Assembly (NCBI GenBank): GCA_029008095.1
Contig: JAQXJB010000020.1
Coordinates: 37,912-101,911 of the forward strand
From: Clostridiales bacterium
GTDB lineage: Bacteria > Bacillota > Clostridia > Oscillospirales > Oscillospiraceae
Reading direction: 5' to 3'
Length of the DNA stretch: 64,000 nt
Shown: positions 49,925 through 58,140 of the stretch, piece after piece
How positions within the stretch are numbered: position 1 is the first letter of the stretch
Layout of the letters: the number at the start of each line of letters is the position of its first letter
Made by a program: the position numbers and the translations under genes
The notes under the pieces: generated by a model
Database searches by the model: none
What the model was told of the DNA's origin: nothing
What the model saw: only the letters and a program-made list of their open reading frames with translations

Positions 49925-49954
49925 AGTATAGCACAGGAAAGCGCCGGAATGCAA
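49925..49954 (-). promoter_or_regulatory. promoter of the candidate small RNA
   Basis: TTGCAT (49949-49954), an 18-bp spacer and TATACT (49925-49930) with a TGC extended -10 on the minus strand. Confidence 0.55.
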
Positions 49955-50024
49955 GGGAAACTTTCCTTTCCGTGCCGCGGTACGGGGCAGGGCGGGATGA
50001 AAAATTTTTATATAAATTTCAAAC

Positions 50025-50115
50025 CGTCAAAAAAGCGTTTTCCCGTAAGTTCCTATCTCTCAAGAACGCCGGAGATTCTTCGCACTCTCGCCTTCGGCGG
50101 GGCTCAGAATGACAT
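50025..50115. repeat. long-form GTCATTCTGA-type repeat
   Basis: GCGTTTTCCCGTAAG, CCTATCTCTCAAGAACGCC, GGAGATTCTTCGCACTC, an inner CGCCTTCGGCGG hairpin and CAGAATGACAT. Best conserved partners: 16407-16497 and 40221-40296. Confidence 0.8.
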
Positions 50116-50140
50116 AGACGTTCGGTTTTGCGTTTTGTTG

Positions 50141-50421
50141 TTAAGGCAACGGGAGTCGAACCCATGCCGCATTCCGGCGGCCCTGTTCGGCGCTTTTTGC
50201 CTTGTTGTCCTTGCCTTGCGTCAGCAAGGCGGCGTCCGCCGCGACAAAAATCCCTCGAATATTCCTCGCCGGAATGTGCCCTGCAGTTTTTGCGGAGCGG
50301 ATTTTTGTCCAGGCAAGGAAACGGTCGCAGAGAATACTAACGTATTTTCAAGACCGTTGACGCAGCATGGGCGGAAATCCGCCCGAAAAAACCGGCACGG
50401 GTTCGATTCCCGTTGCCTTAA
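50141..50421. repeat. 281-bp element with tRNA-3'-half-like inverted ends
   Basis: Left end 50141-50169 and right end 50393-50421 are inverted repeats matching at 27 of 29 positions. Each end reads, in its own orientation, as a T-arm with GTTCGA and a TGCCTTA acceptor strand, like the 3' part of a tRNA gene. An inner inverted repeat (GACAAAAATCC / GGATTTTTGTC) lies between. No transposase. A partial copy of one end is at 5090-5120. Confidence 0.7.
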
Positions 50422-50488
50422 ATGGTTAGGCAGCGGGAGTTCGTGTCAGGCTATCGCCGCCATAATTGCAAAAGAAGGCGGTAATCCC

Positions 50489-51130
50489 ATGAAGAAACAT
50501 ATCTTCTCCCTATTATGCCTGGTGCTCGGCCTTGTGATCGGAGTGGGAGGTCATCTGATATATGACCTCGCTTCGGCCCGCGGCGACGCTGATCCCAGCC
50601 CATCAGTCCTTGTTACCCCGGTCTCCGGTACAAGCAATCAGGAGCTTATAGATCAATCCTACAACGTTCTTTCCTTAATAAAGGCAGGCGACTTCGCTTC
50701 ACTGTCCAAGCTGGTACACCCGGAATACGGGATCTACTTTTCTCCTTATTCTAACATAAACCTTTCATCCAATCAATGGTTCTCCCCGGATATGCTGGCC
50801 GCTCTTGACAAGGCGGAGAATTCCTTTGTATGGGGCGTTTACGACGGCTCGGGCGAGCCCATTTCCTTGACCGTGGCGGAATATTTCACCCGCTTCGTCT
50901 ACGACCGCAATTTTGCCTCCGCACCCATTATAACCGTTGACCGCGTTGCCAAGTCCGGCAACACTCTGGAAAACACTCCCGAGGTATTCCCCGGCTGCCG
51001 CTTCGTGGATTTCTACATTCCTTCGTCAAGCGAGGAAACCTTGGATTGGTCGCTGCTGCGCCTTATATACGAGGAGTATGACGGAGCTCTCTATCTGGTG
51101 GCGATAGTTCACAACGAATACACTGTATGA
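50489..51130 (+). CDS. membrane-anchored exported protein of unknown function
   Basis: A 213-residue protein from ATG 50489, five to seven bases after AAGGCGG. One N-terminal membrane helix (about 5-24), then a soluble outer domain of about 170 residues: IDQSYNVLSLIKAGDFASLSKLVHP, WFSPDMLAALDK, and a final LYLVAIVHNEYTV. This pattern of a small alpha/beta lipoprotein-like domain resembles NTF2-fold or DUF-type sensor domains but no family is sure. Its stop overlaps the ATG 51127 region of the amidohydrolase gene, and the two are probably one operon. A longer frame from 49706 runs through repeats and is rejected. Confidence 0.68.
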   Translation: MKKHIFSLLCLVLGLVIGVGGHLIYDLASARGDADPSPSVLVTPVSGTSNQELIDQSYNVLSLIKAGDFASLSKLVHPEYGIYFSPYSNINLSSNQWFSPDMLAALDKAENSFVWGVYDGSGEPISLTVAEYFTRFVYDRNFASAPIITVDRVAKSGNTLENTPEVFPGCRFVDFYIPSSSEETLDWSLLRLIYEEYDGALYLVAIVHNEYTV

Positions 51131-51144
51131 ATCGAGGTATAAGC

Positions 51145-52299
51145 ATGAACGATTTTTTGCTGCGTGCCGGTGAATTGGAAGCAAAGCTCATTGAAAACAG
51201 GCGCTATTTCCATGAAAACGCTGAATATGGTCTTGAATTGCCCAAGACAAAGGCCTTTCTGCTGAAAAAGTTGAATGAATACGGATATAGCTCTCCCAAG
51301 GAGGTCGGCGAAGGCATCGTATGCACCGTCGGCACGGGTACTCCCGTATTTCTGCTGCGGGCAGATATGGACGCGCTTAAGCAGGAGGAGAAGAGCGGTC
51401 TGCCATTCGCTTGCCGCGAGGGCGCTTGCCATTCCTGCGGTCACGATGCTCATACCGCTATGCTGCTCTGCGCCGCCAAGCTGCTCAAGGAGCGCGAATC
51501 CGAACTGCAGGGCACGATAAAGCTTATGTTTCAGCCCGGCGAAGAGGGGCATGACGGCGCCGAAAAAATGATAGCTTCCGGCTTACTCAAAGACCCATCC
51601 GTGGACGCTGCCATGACCATGCACTGCACGCCCCTGGACGTCGGCTCCGTGGAATACTGCCTCGGCAGCAGTCGTGCATCCATAACTTTCCGAATAGTGA
51701 TTCATGGCCTTGCCGCGCATGGCGCCACCCCTGAGGACGGCGTTTCTGCCCTCAGCGTCGCGGCAATGATCGTCACGGCCGCTCAGCAGCTTCCCTCTAT
51801 GGAGGTATCCAGCAAGGAATCCGCGGTACTCAGCTTCGGGCATCTGGACGCAGGCACCGCTGCCAATATCATACCCGAAAAGGCAGTTCTTGAAGGTACT
51901 ATCCGTGTCTTTGACAATAAGCTTGGAGATAGACTTACCGAAAGACTGCGCGAGATAGCAGAGCATATTGCGGCAGCGCACCGGGCAACCGCTGAGTTCT
52001 CATCCCATGTTATCCCCGGCTTCAAAAACAGCGAGGACGTATGTCTCAGCTTGCTGCCGCATATTGAGGAAATATGCGGCAAGGATAACGTCACGCTCTA
52101 TCCCGGCGATATTCCCGTGACTGACGATTTTGCCTGCGTGGGTCTGGAAGTGCCGGCAATGATGTTCAACATTGGTATGCAAAGCGGCCCTGTCCGCCGA
52201 GCACCCCATGACCCGGCCATGAACATCGACGAAAGCGGTTTAAAATACGGAGCTGCGCTTTACGCCAATTGCGCCATGAATTGGCTGCGCGAGCATTAA
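51145..52299 (+). CDS. M20-family amidohydrolase (N-acyl-amino-acid hydrolase type)
   Basis: From ATG 51145 (after GAGGTATAAGC) a 384-residue enzyme: LLRADMDALKQ, CHSCGHDAHTAML with Cys98, His100 and His103 as metal ligands, FQPGEEGHDGAEKM with the catalytic Glu, and FRIVIHGLAAHGATPEDGV in the lid domain. The M20D group removes acyl groups from amino acids or peptides. Cytosolic. ATG 51127 in the same frame is possible but has no binding site. Confidence 0.9.
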   Translation: MNDFLLRAGELEAKLIENRRYFHENAEYGLELPKTKAFLLKKLNEYGYSSPKEVGEGIVCTVGTGTPVFLLRADMDALKQEEKSGLPFACREGACHSCGHDAHTAMLLCAAKLLKERESELQGTIKLMFQPGEEGHDGAEKMIASGLLKDPSVDAAMTMHCTPLDVGSVEYCLGSSRASITFRIVIHGLAAHGATPEDGVSALSVAAMIVTAAQQLPSMEVSSKESAVLSFGHLDAGTAANIIPEKAVLEGTIRVFDNKLGDRLTERLREIAEHIAAAHRATAEFSSHVIPGFKNSEDVCLSLLPHIEEICGKDNVTLYPGDIPVTDDFACVGLEVPAMMFNIGMQSGPVRRAPHDPAMNIDESGLKYGAALYANCAMNWLREH

Positions 52300-52304
52300 G
52301 CATT

Positions 52305-52349
52305 AAAAAAGCAGGAGTTTCACTGATGTGAAGCTCCTGCTTTTCTTTT
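52305..52349. terminator. bidirectional intrinsic terminator
   Basis: GCAGGAG and TTTCAC arms (52311-52323) pair with GTGAAG and CTCCTGC (to 52340); A6 before and T-rich after, so it serves both the amidohydrolase (+) and rubrerythrin (-) genes. Confidence 0.85.
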
Positions 52350-52355
52350 ATTATA

Positions 52356-52892
52356 TCAATATGCCTTGACGTAGAGCTGGAAATATGCCTTGGGATGAGC
52401 GCAGGTGGGACATACCTCGGGAGCCTCGCTGCCAACATGGATGTGGCCGCAGTTGCGGCATATCCAAATCATTTCCGCATCGCGGGCAAACACCTTCTTC
52501 TCCTCAACATTCTCAAGGAGAGCAAGATAGCGTTCCTCATGGTGCTTCTCGATGGCGGCAACGCTTTCAAACAGAGCGGCAATATGGTCAAAGCCCTCTT
52601 CACGGGCGACCTCGGCGAACTCCTTATACATTTCGGTCCACTCGAAGTTTTCGCCCTCGGCGGCAGACTTCAGGTTCTCGGCGGTATTTCCGAGAAGTCC
52701 GAGCTGCTTGAACCACATCTTGGCGTGCTCTTTCTCATTATCGGCGGTCTCAGTGAAAATAGCGGCTATCTGCTCATAGCCCTCTTTCTTGGCCTGGCTG
52801 GCAAAATAAGTATACTTATTTCTGGCCTGGGATTCTCCGGCAAATGCAGCCAGCAGATTGGCTTCGGTTCTGCTTCCTTTCAGTTCAGGCAT
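52356..52892 (-). CDS. rbr: rubrerythrin
   Basis: From ATG 52892 (eight bases after AAGGAG) a 178-residue protein: ferritin-like di-iron domain ([31 protein letters not shown], and a second helix pair with EEHH-type ligands) and a C-terminal rubredoxin domain with [10 protein letters not shown] and [11 protein letters not shown]. Reduces peroxide in the cytosol of anaerobes. Monocistronic. Confidence 0.95.
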   Translation of the reverse strand: MPELKGSRTEANLLAAFAGESQARNKYTYFASQAKKEGYEQIAAIFTETADNEKEHAKMWFKQLGLLGNTAENLKSAAEGENFEWTEMYKEFAEVAREEGFDHIAALFESVAAIEKHHEERYLALLENVEEKKVFARDAEMIWICRNCGHIHVGSEAPEVCPTCAHPKAYFQLYVKAY

Positions 52893-53073
52893 AATCTTAT
52901 CTCCTTTCAAGTCCTGCGGCTTATCCGCAGTATCATATCATTTAGTATAAGCTTTGCTGACCTTATTTTCAATCAAATTTTTAAAAATAAACCTTTTTGA
53001 CAACACTTTTTTGATTAAAAGCCGCAAAAACGAAAATACTAATCCTGCAAATAAATCATTTTGGAGGAACGAA

Positions 53074-53427
53074 ATGAAGAAGCATTTATCGATAATTCTC
53101 GCCGCGCTTATGATAAGCGCCCTTTTCTGCGGCTGCACCAGAACAAACGGCAACGGCACCACCGGAACGACCGCCACGCCCGGCAACACACCCAACACAG
53201 CCACCGGCACTCCCAATAACGGCGTTCATGACAACGAGCCTAACAACACCAACGACCATGACGGCATTATTGGCGACATAGGCGACGCCGCCGGCAATGT
53301 TGTAGGCGATGTCGGTAATGCCGTTGAGGACATTGGTGAGGATATCGCCGGCAACAATAATAACAATAACACCGCCAACACAGAGCCCACCGCAGGCGGC
53401 GCCAACGGCGTAAGGACCAAGCAATAA
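53074..53427 (+). CDS. Asn/Gly/Thr-rich lipoprotein
   Basis: A 117-residue protein from ATG 53074 (nine bases after TTGGAGG). Signal with lipobox LFCGC; the rest is low-complexity: TGTTATPGNTPNT, then DIGDAAGNVVGDVGNAVEDI with amphipathic repeats and an NNNNNT run. Likely surface-exposed; no catalytic motifs. Flanked by terminators, so a single gene. Confidence 0.72.
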   Translation: MKKHLSIILAALMISALFCGCTRTNGNGTTGTTATPGNTPNTATGTPNNGVHDNEPNNTNDHDGIIGDIGDAAGNVVGDVGNAVEDIGEDIAGNNNNNNTANTEPTAGGANGVRTKQ

Positions 53428-53481
53428 GGCGCTTGCCGGCATAAAAAGCAGGAAGCGCGAAGCTTTCCGCGAAAGCAAAGA

Positions 53482-53525
53482 GGAGTCCAACCGACTGTTT
53501 TGCAGCCGGCCGGACTCCCTATTTA
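53482..53525. terminator. terminator between lipoprotein and ribU genes
   Basis: GGAGTCC (53482-53488) pairs with GGACTCC (53512-53518), with an inner CCG/CGG stem, followed by CTATTTATTT on the plus strand; could also end the convergent minus-strand gene. Confidence 0.65.
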
Positions 53526-53540
53526 TTTGGTTATTTTCGG

Positions 53541-54167
53541 TCAGCGCTTCTTTCCGTGCAGAACGGGAGAGAGGGGCTTGTAGATAAGGAAGCAAACAAG
53601 AGCGGTCAGCAGTCCCTTGAGCAGGGTGAAGGGGGCGTTGAAGGTGATCAGACATTCCAGGAGGCCGTTGGCGGAGGGGCGGATCTTCTGATACATGCCA
53701 ATAATGGCATCCAGGGGCAGGAACTTGGTATAGACCGGATAGGTGATGAAATAGTTGACAGGCACGGACATGACCGCCATAACCACTGCGCCTACCAAAG
53801 ACGCAATGATGGCGCCCTTGCGGGATTTCATACGCTGATAAATCAGGCCCGCGGGAAGGACAAAGCAAACGCCCATCAGGAAGTTAGCCAGTTCACCTAC
53901 ACCGCCGGTGGTGGTGATAAGCAGATGCAGCAGGTTTTTTACCAGGCACACAACAACCCCGTAGACGGGGCCCAGACTGAAGGCGGCCAGCAGAGCAGGC
54001 AGCTCGGATATATCCATCTTGACAAATGTGGGGATAAGGAAGGGAATTGCGAAGTCCAGGAACATCAGCACAAAGGCGATGGCGGACAGCATGGCGGAGA
54101 CAGCAACAGCTCTGGCATTGAAACGGGTGCCGGTGCGCATATTGCCGGCGGTGGTGGTTTTGGACAT
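53541..54167 (-). CDS. ribU: riboflavin ECF transporter substrate-binding subunit
   Basis: From ATG 54167 (nine bases after AAGGAG) a 208-residue membrane protein with about five to six helices. FLIPTFVKMDISELPALL and LGPVYGVVVCLVKNLLHLL, followed by GELANFLMG, are typical RibU segments. It captures riboflavin and docks on the shared ECF energising module, which is encoded elsewhere. The FMN riboswitch and terminator directly upstream confirm the ligand. Confidence 0.93.
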   Translation of the reverse strand: MSKTTTAGNMRTGTRFNARAVAVSAMLSAIAFVLMFLDFAIPFLIPTFVKMDISELPALLAAFSLGPVYGVVVCLVKNLLHLLITTTGGVGELANFLMGVCFVLPAGLIYQRMKSRKGAIIASLVGAVVMAVMSVPVNYFITYPVYTKFLPLDAIIGMYQKIRPSANGLLECLITFNAPFTLLKGLLTALVCFLIYKPLSPVLHGKKR

Positions 54168-54270
54168 AAAAATACACTCCTTCAAATTACGGCAGCACCG
54201 CGCAATTACGCCCGGGCGCTTTGCGGAAATTCAACGCCATAATGCGAATGATGCGCTGCTGCCTAAAGAA

Positions 54271-54303
54271 AAATAACACCCGAAAGACTTGTCTTTCAGG
54301 TGT
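54271..54303 (-). terminator. expression-platform terminator of the FMN riboswitch
   Basis: On the minus strand ACACCTGAAAGAC pairs with GTCTTTCGGGTGT around a two-base loop and is followed by TATTTTTC. It lies between the FMN aptamer and ribU. Confidence 0.85.
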
Positions 54304-54336
54304 CGCATCTTAAATGGAGAAGTGCAGATGAAACAC

Positions 54337-54440
54337 ATCTTCTTTCATCCAGACTATACTGTCGGTATCGGAATCTCACCGATTCAGCCATACGGCTCGC
54401 GGACTATACCGCCGGTCGGGAATTACACCCTGCCCTGAAG
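54337..54440 (-). promoter_or_regulatory. FMN riboswitch
   Basis: Minus-strand sequence contains the conserved FMN aptamer blocks in order: AGGGTGTAATTCCCGACC, GGCGGTATAGTCCGCGAG, CGGTGAGATTCCGATACC and GACAGTATAGTCTGGATG, ending AAAGAAGAT. It should shut off ribU when FMN is plentiful. Confidence 0.96.
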
Positions 54441-54632
54441 ACACGTTTATCGAGTTGTAACTACAGTATAGCGCATATGCGCTTTTTGTCAATAGATACT
54501 TCCTCTGAATAGTGAATAAAAGTGCCGTGCATTATTATCACATTTTTGTCGAAAACAGTGGGATTATGGCTTGATATTTTCAGGGTCATTTGATAATATT
54601 AATCTGTATGAGAAAATGAGGTGACTTTCTCC

Positions 54633-55544
54633 TTGTCCCGATCGAATTTGATACGTCTGAGCCTGTTCAGGCTTCTTGCCATAGTAATCATGCTCGCTCT
54701 TATCGCGGGCAGCTTTTATGTCTACCGTGCTAAAGCTCATGAGGACATAGCTCTCGAGAATCCGGAGCCAACGCCGGAAGCAACGCCCGAACCCACCCCC
54801 TATTCCCGCTCTCCTATACCCCCGGATGCGGCTCCTCCGGCCTCCAATTCCGACCTTGACCCCATTACGGAGGATGAGCCATCCGGCCCTGTTTTCCTCG
54901 CCGCGGACGGAACGGCGCTTAGCTACACATGGGGCGAAAGTGTACCCGCCAGCACCCAGGCCGACGACGCATGGTTCGCGGACGCGGCCTTCATCGGCAA
55001 CTCTCTCTGCGACGGTCTGATGCTTTTCGGAACTATCAGCGAAGCTAAGTTTTACTGCGCACAGAGCATCAATGTCCAGAATATTTACACCGAAAAGTGC
55101 ATCAACGCCGGCGGCGGAGAGTACATTTCCATTACAGACGCTCTGGAAAAGGAGCAGTACAACAAGATATTCATCATGCTGGGCATCAACGAGGTGTTCC
55201 GTGATCCTGATTGGTTCTATGAGCAGTACGCCGCTCTTATCGACCATCTGCGCGAGACAGAGCCCGACGCTGAGATATACATTCACTCCATACTCCCGGT
55301 CACCGAAAAGAAATCCAACTCCGGCTCCTATAACAGAGCCAATGTCATAAGCTTCAACGAGCAGATAATCAAGCTCTGCGAAGATAAGAACGTATTCTAC
55401 ATAGACGTATTCTCCCACTTTGCCGACGCCGAGGGTTATCTGCCCGCCGAGGCCTCCTCTGACGGCGTTCATCTCAATCGGGCCTACTACCAGGTCTGGT
55501 CCGATTATCTCAAATCCCACACCATCACGGAGGTAAAGGAATGA
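54633..55544 (+). CDS. membrane-anchored SGNH-type protein
   Basis: Start TTG at 54633, eight bases after GAGGTGA (a GTG at 54621 would sit on that site); 303 residues. One membrane helix (about 10-32), a Pro/Glu/Thr linker with PEPTPEATPEPTP, then an SGNH domain: FIGNSLCDGLML (serine), MLGINEVF (Asn), and SDGVHLNRAYY (Asp/His). Same architecture as the 4121-5071 protein, with the DUF4358 lipoprotein gene overlapping by four bases. Likely acts on the cell wall or surface polysaccharide. Confidence 0.85.
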   Translation: MSRSNLIRLSLFRLLAIVIMLALIAGSFYVYRAKAHEDIALENPEPTPEATPEPTPYSRSPIPPDAAPPASNSDLDPITEDEPSGPVFLAADGTALSYTWGESVPASTQADDAWFADAAFIGNSLCDGLMLFGTISEAKFYCAQSINVQNIYTEKCINAGGGEYISITDALEKEQYNKIFIMLGINEVFRDPDWFYEQYAALIDHLRETEPDAEIYIHSILPVTEKKSNSGSYNRANVISFNEQIIKLCEDKNVFYIDVFSHFADAEGYLPAEASSDGVHLNRAYYQVWSDYLKSHTITEVKE

Positions 55545-56011
55545 AACGCAGCATAGCCATACTTTTATCGTTTCTCATTTTCGCCGGTATTTTCTCCGCC
55601 TGCTCTTCAGGCAGCAAGGAGATCGACATAAGCACACTTTCCCAGGAGCTTCTGGACAGTGACGCCTTCCCCGACGGCTTGGAGGCTGTCGACCTGAAGG
55701 CAGGCTGTTACCTCTACGGTCTGGACAGCGGCGAAGGCGGCCCCATAGCCGAAGCTCAGTTTTATCTTTCCACCGGAGCCGTGGCCGATGAGTTCGCGCT
55801 CATAAAGACCGACAGCAAGGACAGTGCCGCCAACGTAAAGGCCGCTATCGAGGCTCGTCTTGAGTATCTCAAGACCTCCTTTGGATCCTATAACCCCGGC
55901 GAGGTAAGCCAGCTTGAAAACGCCGCTCTCAAGATCAGCGGCGTCTACGTAGTCTTTGTCTGCGCTGACAACCAGTCCACCGCCGATAAAATTCTGGACA
56001 AATACTTCTGA
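55541..56011 (+). CDS. DUF4358 lipoprotein
   Basis: A 156-residue lipoprotein with lipobox IFSAC and a DUF4358 domain: EAVDLKAGCYLYGLD, DSAANVKAAIEARLEYLKTS, FGSYNPGEVSQLENA and YVVFVCAD. DUF4358 genes commonly sit next to SGNH genes in Clostridia; here they overlap by ATGA. Function unknown, probably an accessory of the SGNH protein. Confidence 0.88.
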   Translation: MKRSIAILLSFLIFAGIFSACSSGSKEIDISTLSQELLDSDAFPDGLEAVDLKAGCYLYGLDSGEGGPIAEAQFYLSTGAVADEFALIKTDSKDSAANVKAAIEARLEYLKTSFGSYNPGEVSQLENAALKISGVYVVFVCADNQSTADKILDKYF

Positions 56012-56013
56012 TT

Positions 56014-56886
56014 ATGAAGCTTGATTTGAAAATTTCAGCAAATGACGCAGGACGTGTTTTAAAATACGTCCTGCGTGACCGTTTATGCCTTTCTTCCACC
56101 CTTCTGCGCCGGGTCAAGGCCGAGGGCGATGTGCTGCTCAACGGCAAAAGTGTGTTCGTGAACGTCTCTGTAAACGAAGGCGACACGGTGGAACTTTGCT
56201 TCCCCGAAGAAGAGGCTGATTTTCCCGCTGAGGATGGTCCGCTCAGCATTCTCTGGGAGGACAGGCATTTTCTCGCCGTGGATAAGCCCGCCGGTATGCT
56301 GACCCATCCTTCACACAGCCGCTATACCGGCACGCTGGCCAATTACGCTCTTTCACACAGCCTCGCCAACGGCGGGGCGGGCTGTCATGCGGTGAACCGT
56401 CTGGACAGGGACACAAGCGGCATAATTCTCTTCGCCAAAAGCTCCTACGCCAAAAGCATAGCCGCCGCGCTCGACTACGAGAAGCTATATCTGGCCGTGG
56501 TTTTCGGCTCTCCCGACGCCGACAGCGGTGCCATTGAGCTGCCCATAAAGCGCGCCGGAGCGGACAATATGCGCCGCGTCACCGCCCCGGACGGAAGCCC
56601 ATCCATCACGCACTATACCGTTCTCCGCCGCTCAGAGAACTACAGCCTGCTTCGTCTGCGGCTGGAGACCGGACGCACTCATCAGATACGGGTACACATG
56701 GCTGCCATCGGCCATCCCCTCCTTGGAGACCGGCTCTATTGCAGCGCGGCCTCCGCCGCTCTCTCCGAGGCCCTTGGCGTTCCCCATCAGCTGCTCCACG
56801 CTGAGAGCCTGAGCTTCACCCATCCCATCAGTGGAGAGCGTGTAGCGCTCCACGCCGCTCCCAAGTGGCCCGATAATTTCCGCTAA
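56014..56886 (+). CDS. RluA-family rRNA/tRNA pseudouridine synthase
   Basis: A 290-residue enzyme with an N-terminal S4 RNA-binding region (about 14-60) and an RluA core: NRLDRDTSGIILFAKS with the catalytic Asp, YLAVVFG, and the LRLETGRTHQIRVHMAAIGHP block. Modifies uridines in rRNA or tRNA; which one is not readable. ATG at 56014, two bases after the DUF4358 stop. Confidence 0.93.
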   Translation: MKLDLKISANDAGRVLKYVLRDRLCLSSTLLRRVKAEGDVLLNGKSVFVNVSVNEGDTVELCFPEEEADFPAEDGPLSILWEDRHFLAVDKPAGMLTHPSHSRYTGTLANYALSHSLANGGAGCHAVNRLDRDTSGIILFAKSSYAKSIAAALDYEKLYLAVVFGSPDADSGAIELPIKRAGADNMRRVTAPDGSPSITHYTVLRRSENYSLLRLRLETGRTHQIRVHMAAIGHPLLGDRLYCSAASAALSEALGVPHQLLHAESLSFTHPISGERVALHAAPKWPDNFR

Positions 56887-56913
56887 AAAGTTTGATTTTT
56901 TTCAAATTAAGTG

Positions 56914-56942
56914 TTGACAAATCCCTATTTTTGTTGTATTCT
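56914..56942 (+). promoter_or_regulatory. promoter of the tRNA pair
   Basis: TTGACA (56914-56919), a 17-bp spacer, TATTCT (56937-56942), 11 bp before the tRNA-Asp gene. Confidence 0.75.
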
Positions 56943-56953
56943 AACAGAGCTGT

Positions 56954-57030
56954 GGCCGAGTAGTTCAGTTGGTTAGAACGCTAGCCTGTCACGCTAGAGG
57001 TCGAGGGTTCGAGCCCCTTCTCGGTCGCCA
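56954..57030 (+). tRNA. tRNA-Asp (anticodon GTC)
   Basis: Seven-pair acceptor GGCCGAG/CTCGGTC, D-arm GTTCAGTTGGTTAGAAC, anticodon loop CTGTCAC between CTAGC and GCTAG, T-arm with GTTCGAG, discriminator G and an encoded CCA. Confidence 0.97.
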
Positions 57031-57036
57031 TAATAT

Positions 57037-57112
<76 letters not shown>

Positions 57113-57114
57113 CG

Positions 57115-57148
57115 AAAGCCCGATTTCAAAAGAAATCGGGCTTTTTTG
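57115..57148 (+). terminator. terminator of the tRNA operon
   Basis: AAAGCCCGATTTC (57115-57127), loop AAAA, GAAATCGGGC and a six-T tract. Confidence 0.9.
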
Positions 57149-57232
57149 TTTTGAAAAAGTGATGAAATTTCGTGTATTTTTTGTCTGACCCAAACCCTGA
57201 CCCCAACTACGACAACCGCTAAAACTGACAGT

Positions 57233-57262
57233 ACCGGCAGGCTTCGCTGTGAGCCTGCCGGT
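57233..57262. terminator. terminator of the integrase remnant
   Basis: ACCGGCAGGCT (57233-57243) pairs exactly with 57252-57262; T-rich sequence follows on both strands. Confidence 0.75.
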
Positions 57263-57287
57263 GCTGTTTTTCATGTTTGCTCTGCCT

Positions 57288-57968
57288 TTACAGATGCTCC
57301 CCCATCACCATTCCCATGGTGGCTGCCGCCTGCTCCTGCACTTTGCTTGTTGCATGAGTGTAGGTGCGAAGCGTAAAGCCCGGGTCCGCGTGTCCCAGCA
57401 TACTTGACACCGTTCGGATGTCCACGCCGTTTTGCAGAGCAGTCGTGGCAAATGTATGACGCAGATCGTGGAACCGTATATGCTCCAGCCCTGCGCATTT
57501 CATAATTTTCGTATGTAGCCTCGACACTGCGTCAGGGTAGTACATTTCTCCCGTAGCAGGAGATGGGAACATATATGGATTATCGGGATGCTTGTTATGC
57601 TCCTCAATCAGCAGATCTATGGCCTCCTGTGGAATAGACTCCGTGCGTACAGATGTTGCCGTTTTGGGCTTTGTCACCCTCGACCCACCGCCCTTTTTTC
57701 GGCTTGCCTGCTTGGTCACCGAGATTGTCTTATCTTCCATATTCAAATCGCTCCAGAGCAGCGCGATCAGCTCACCCTTTCTCAAACCGGTGCACAGTTC
57801 AAGGAAGAACATCAGGAGTACGTTTCTTCGTTTGGCCTCCTCCAGGTATTTTGAAATATCCTCCGGCTTCAATGTTTTCATTTCCGGACGCTCGTCCTTT
57901 GGGAGAATGCAGTCATCGCAGGGATTGAAGAGGATCAGCCGTTCCTTCACCGCGCGGTCAAGGCACAT
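57288..57968 (-). pseudogene. tyrosine recombinase/integrase, N-terminal part missing
   Basis: 226 residues of catalytic domain: LCTGLRKGELIALLWSD (first Arg), Lys of TKPKTATSVR, HDLRHTFATTAL (His-x-x-Arg), GHADPGFTLRTYTH with the His and the Tyr nucleophile. The usual arm-binding and core-binding N-terminal ~150 residues are absent; the frame opens at LDRAVKERLILFNPC, the end of the core-binding domain. Upstream the sequence switches to a cobalamin riboswitch. It lies beside two tRNA genes, the usual target of such elements. Nothing else of a mobile element remains. Confidence 0.8.
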
Positions 57969-57974
57969 ATGCTA

Positions 57975-58140
57975 CGGCCTTCTCTCCCCCCATTACAGGA
58001 GTTCCAATGACCCGCTTTCGCAATCTGCTTTACCGCAGACGTAACAGCGCTCCGTAATCACAGCTACTAAGCCGGAACCTTTCGGTCCGACACATGTTCA
58101 AGGAATTTCACCCGATTCCCTTGTTCAGCAGAACAAGATA
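57975..58140 (-). promoter_or_regulatory. cobalamin riboswitch lacking its 3' end
   Basis: Minus strand: AAGGGAATCGGGTGAAATTCC, then GCTGTGATTACGG, AAAGCGGGTCATTGGAAC and GGGGGGAGAGAAGGCC match the cobalamin aptamer in order. The closing AAGTCAGGAGACCTGC box is missing; integrase coding sequence starts there instead. The middle part is expanded relative to the two other copies. Confidence 0.7.

Noticed and set aside
50128..50340. 70-codon plus-strand frame in the tRNA-like element
   Set aside because: Covers the repeat and its inverted ends, no binding site; most likely a spurious frame.
57170..57232. Integrase attachment site at the tRNA-Thr 3' end
   Set aside because: No repeat of the tRNA 3' end was found elsewhere in the window, so att sites cannot be shown.
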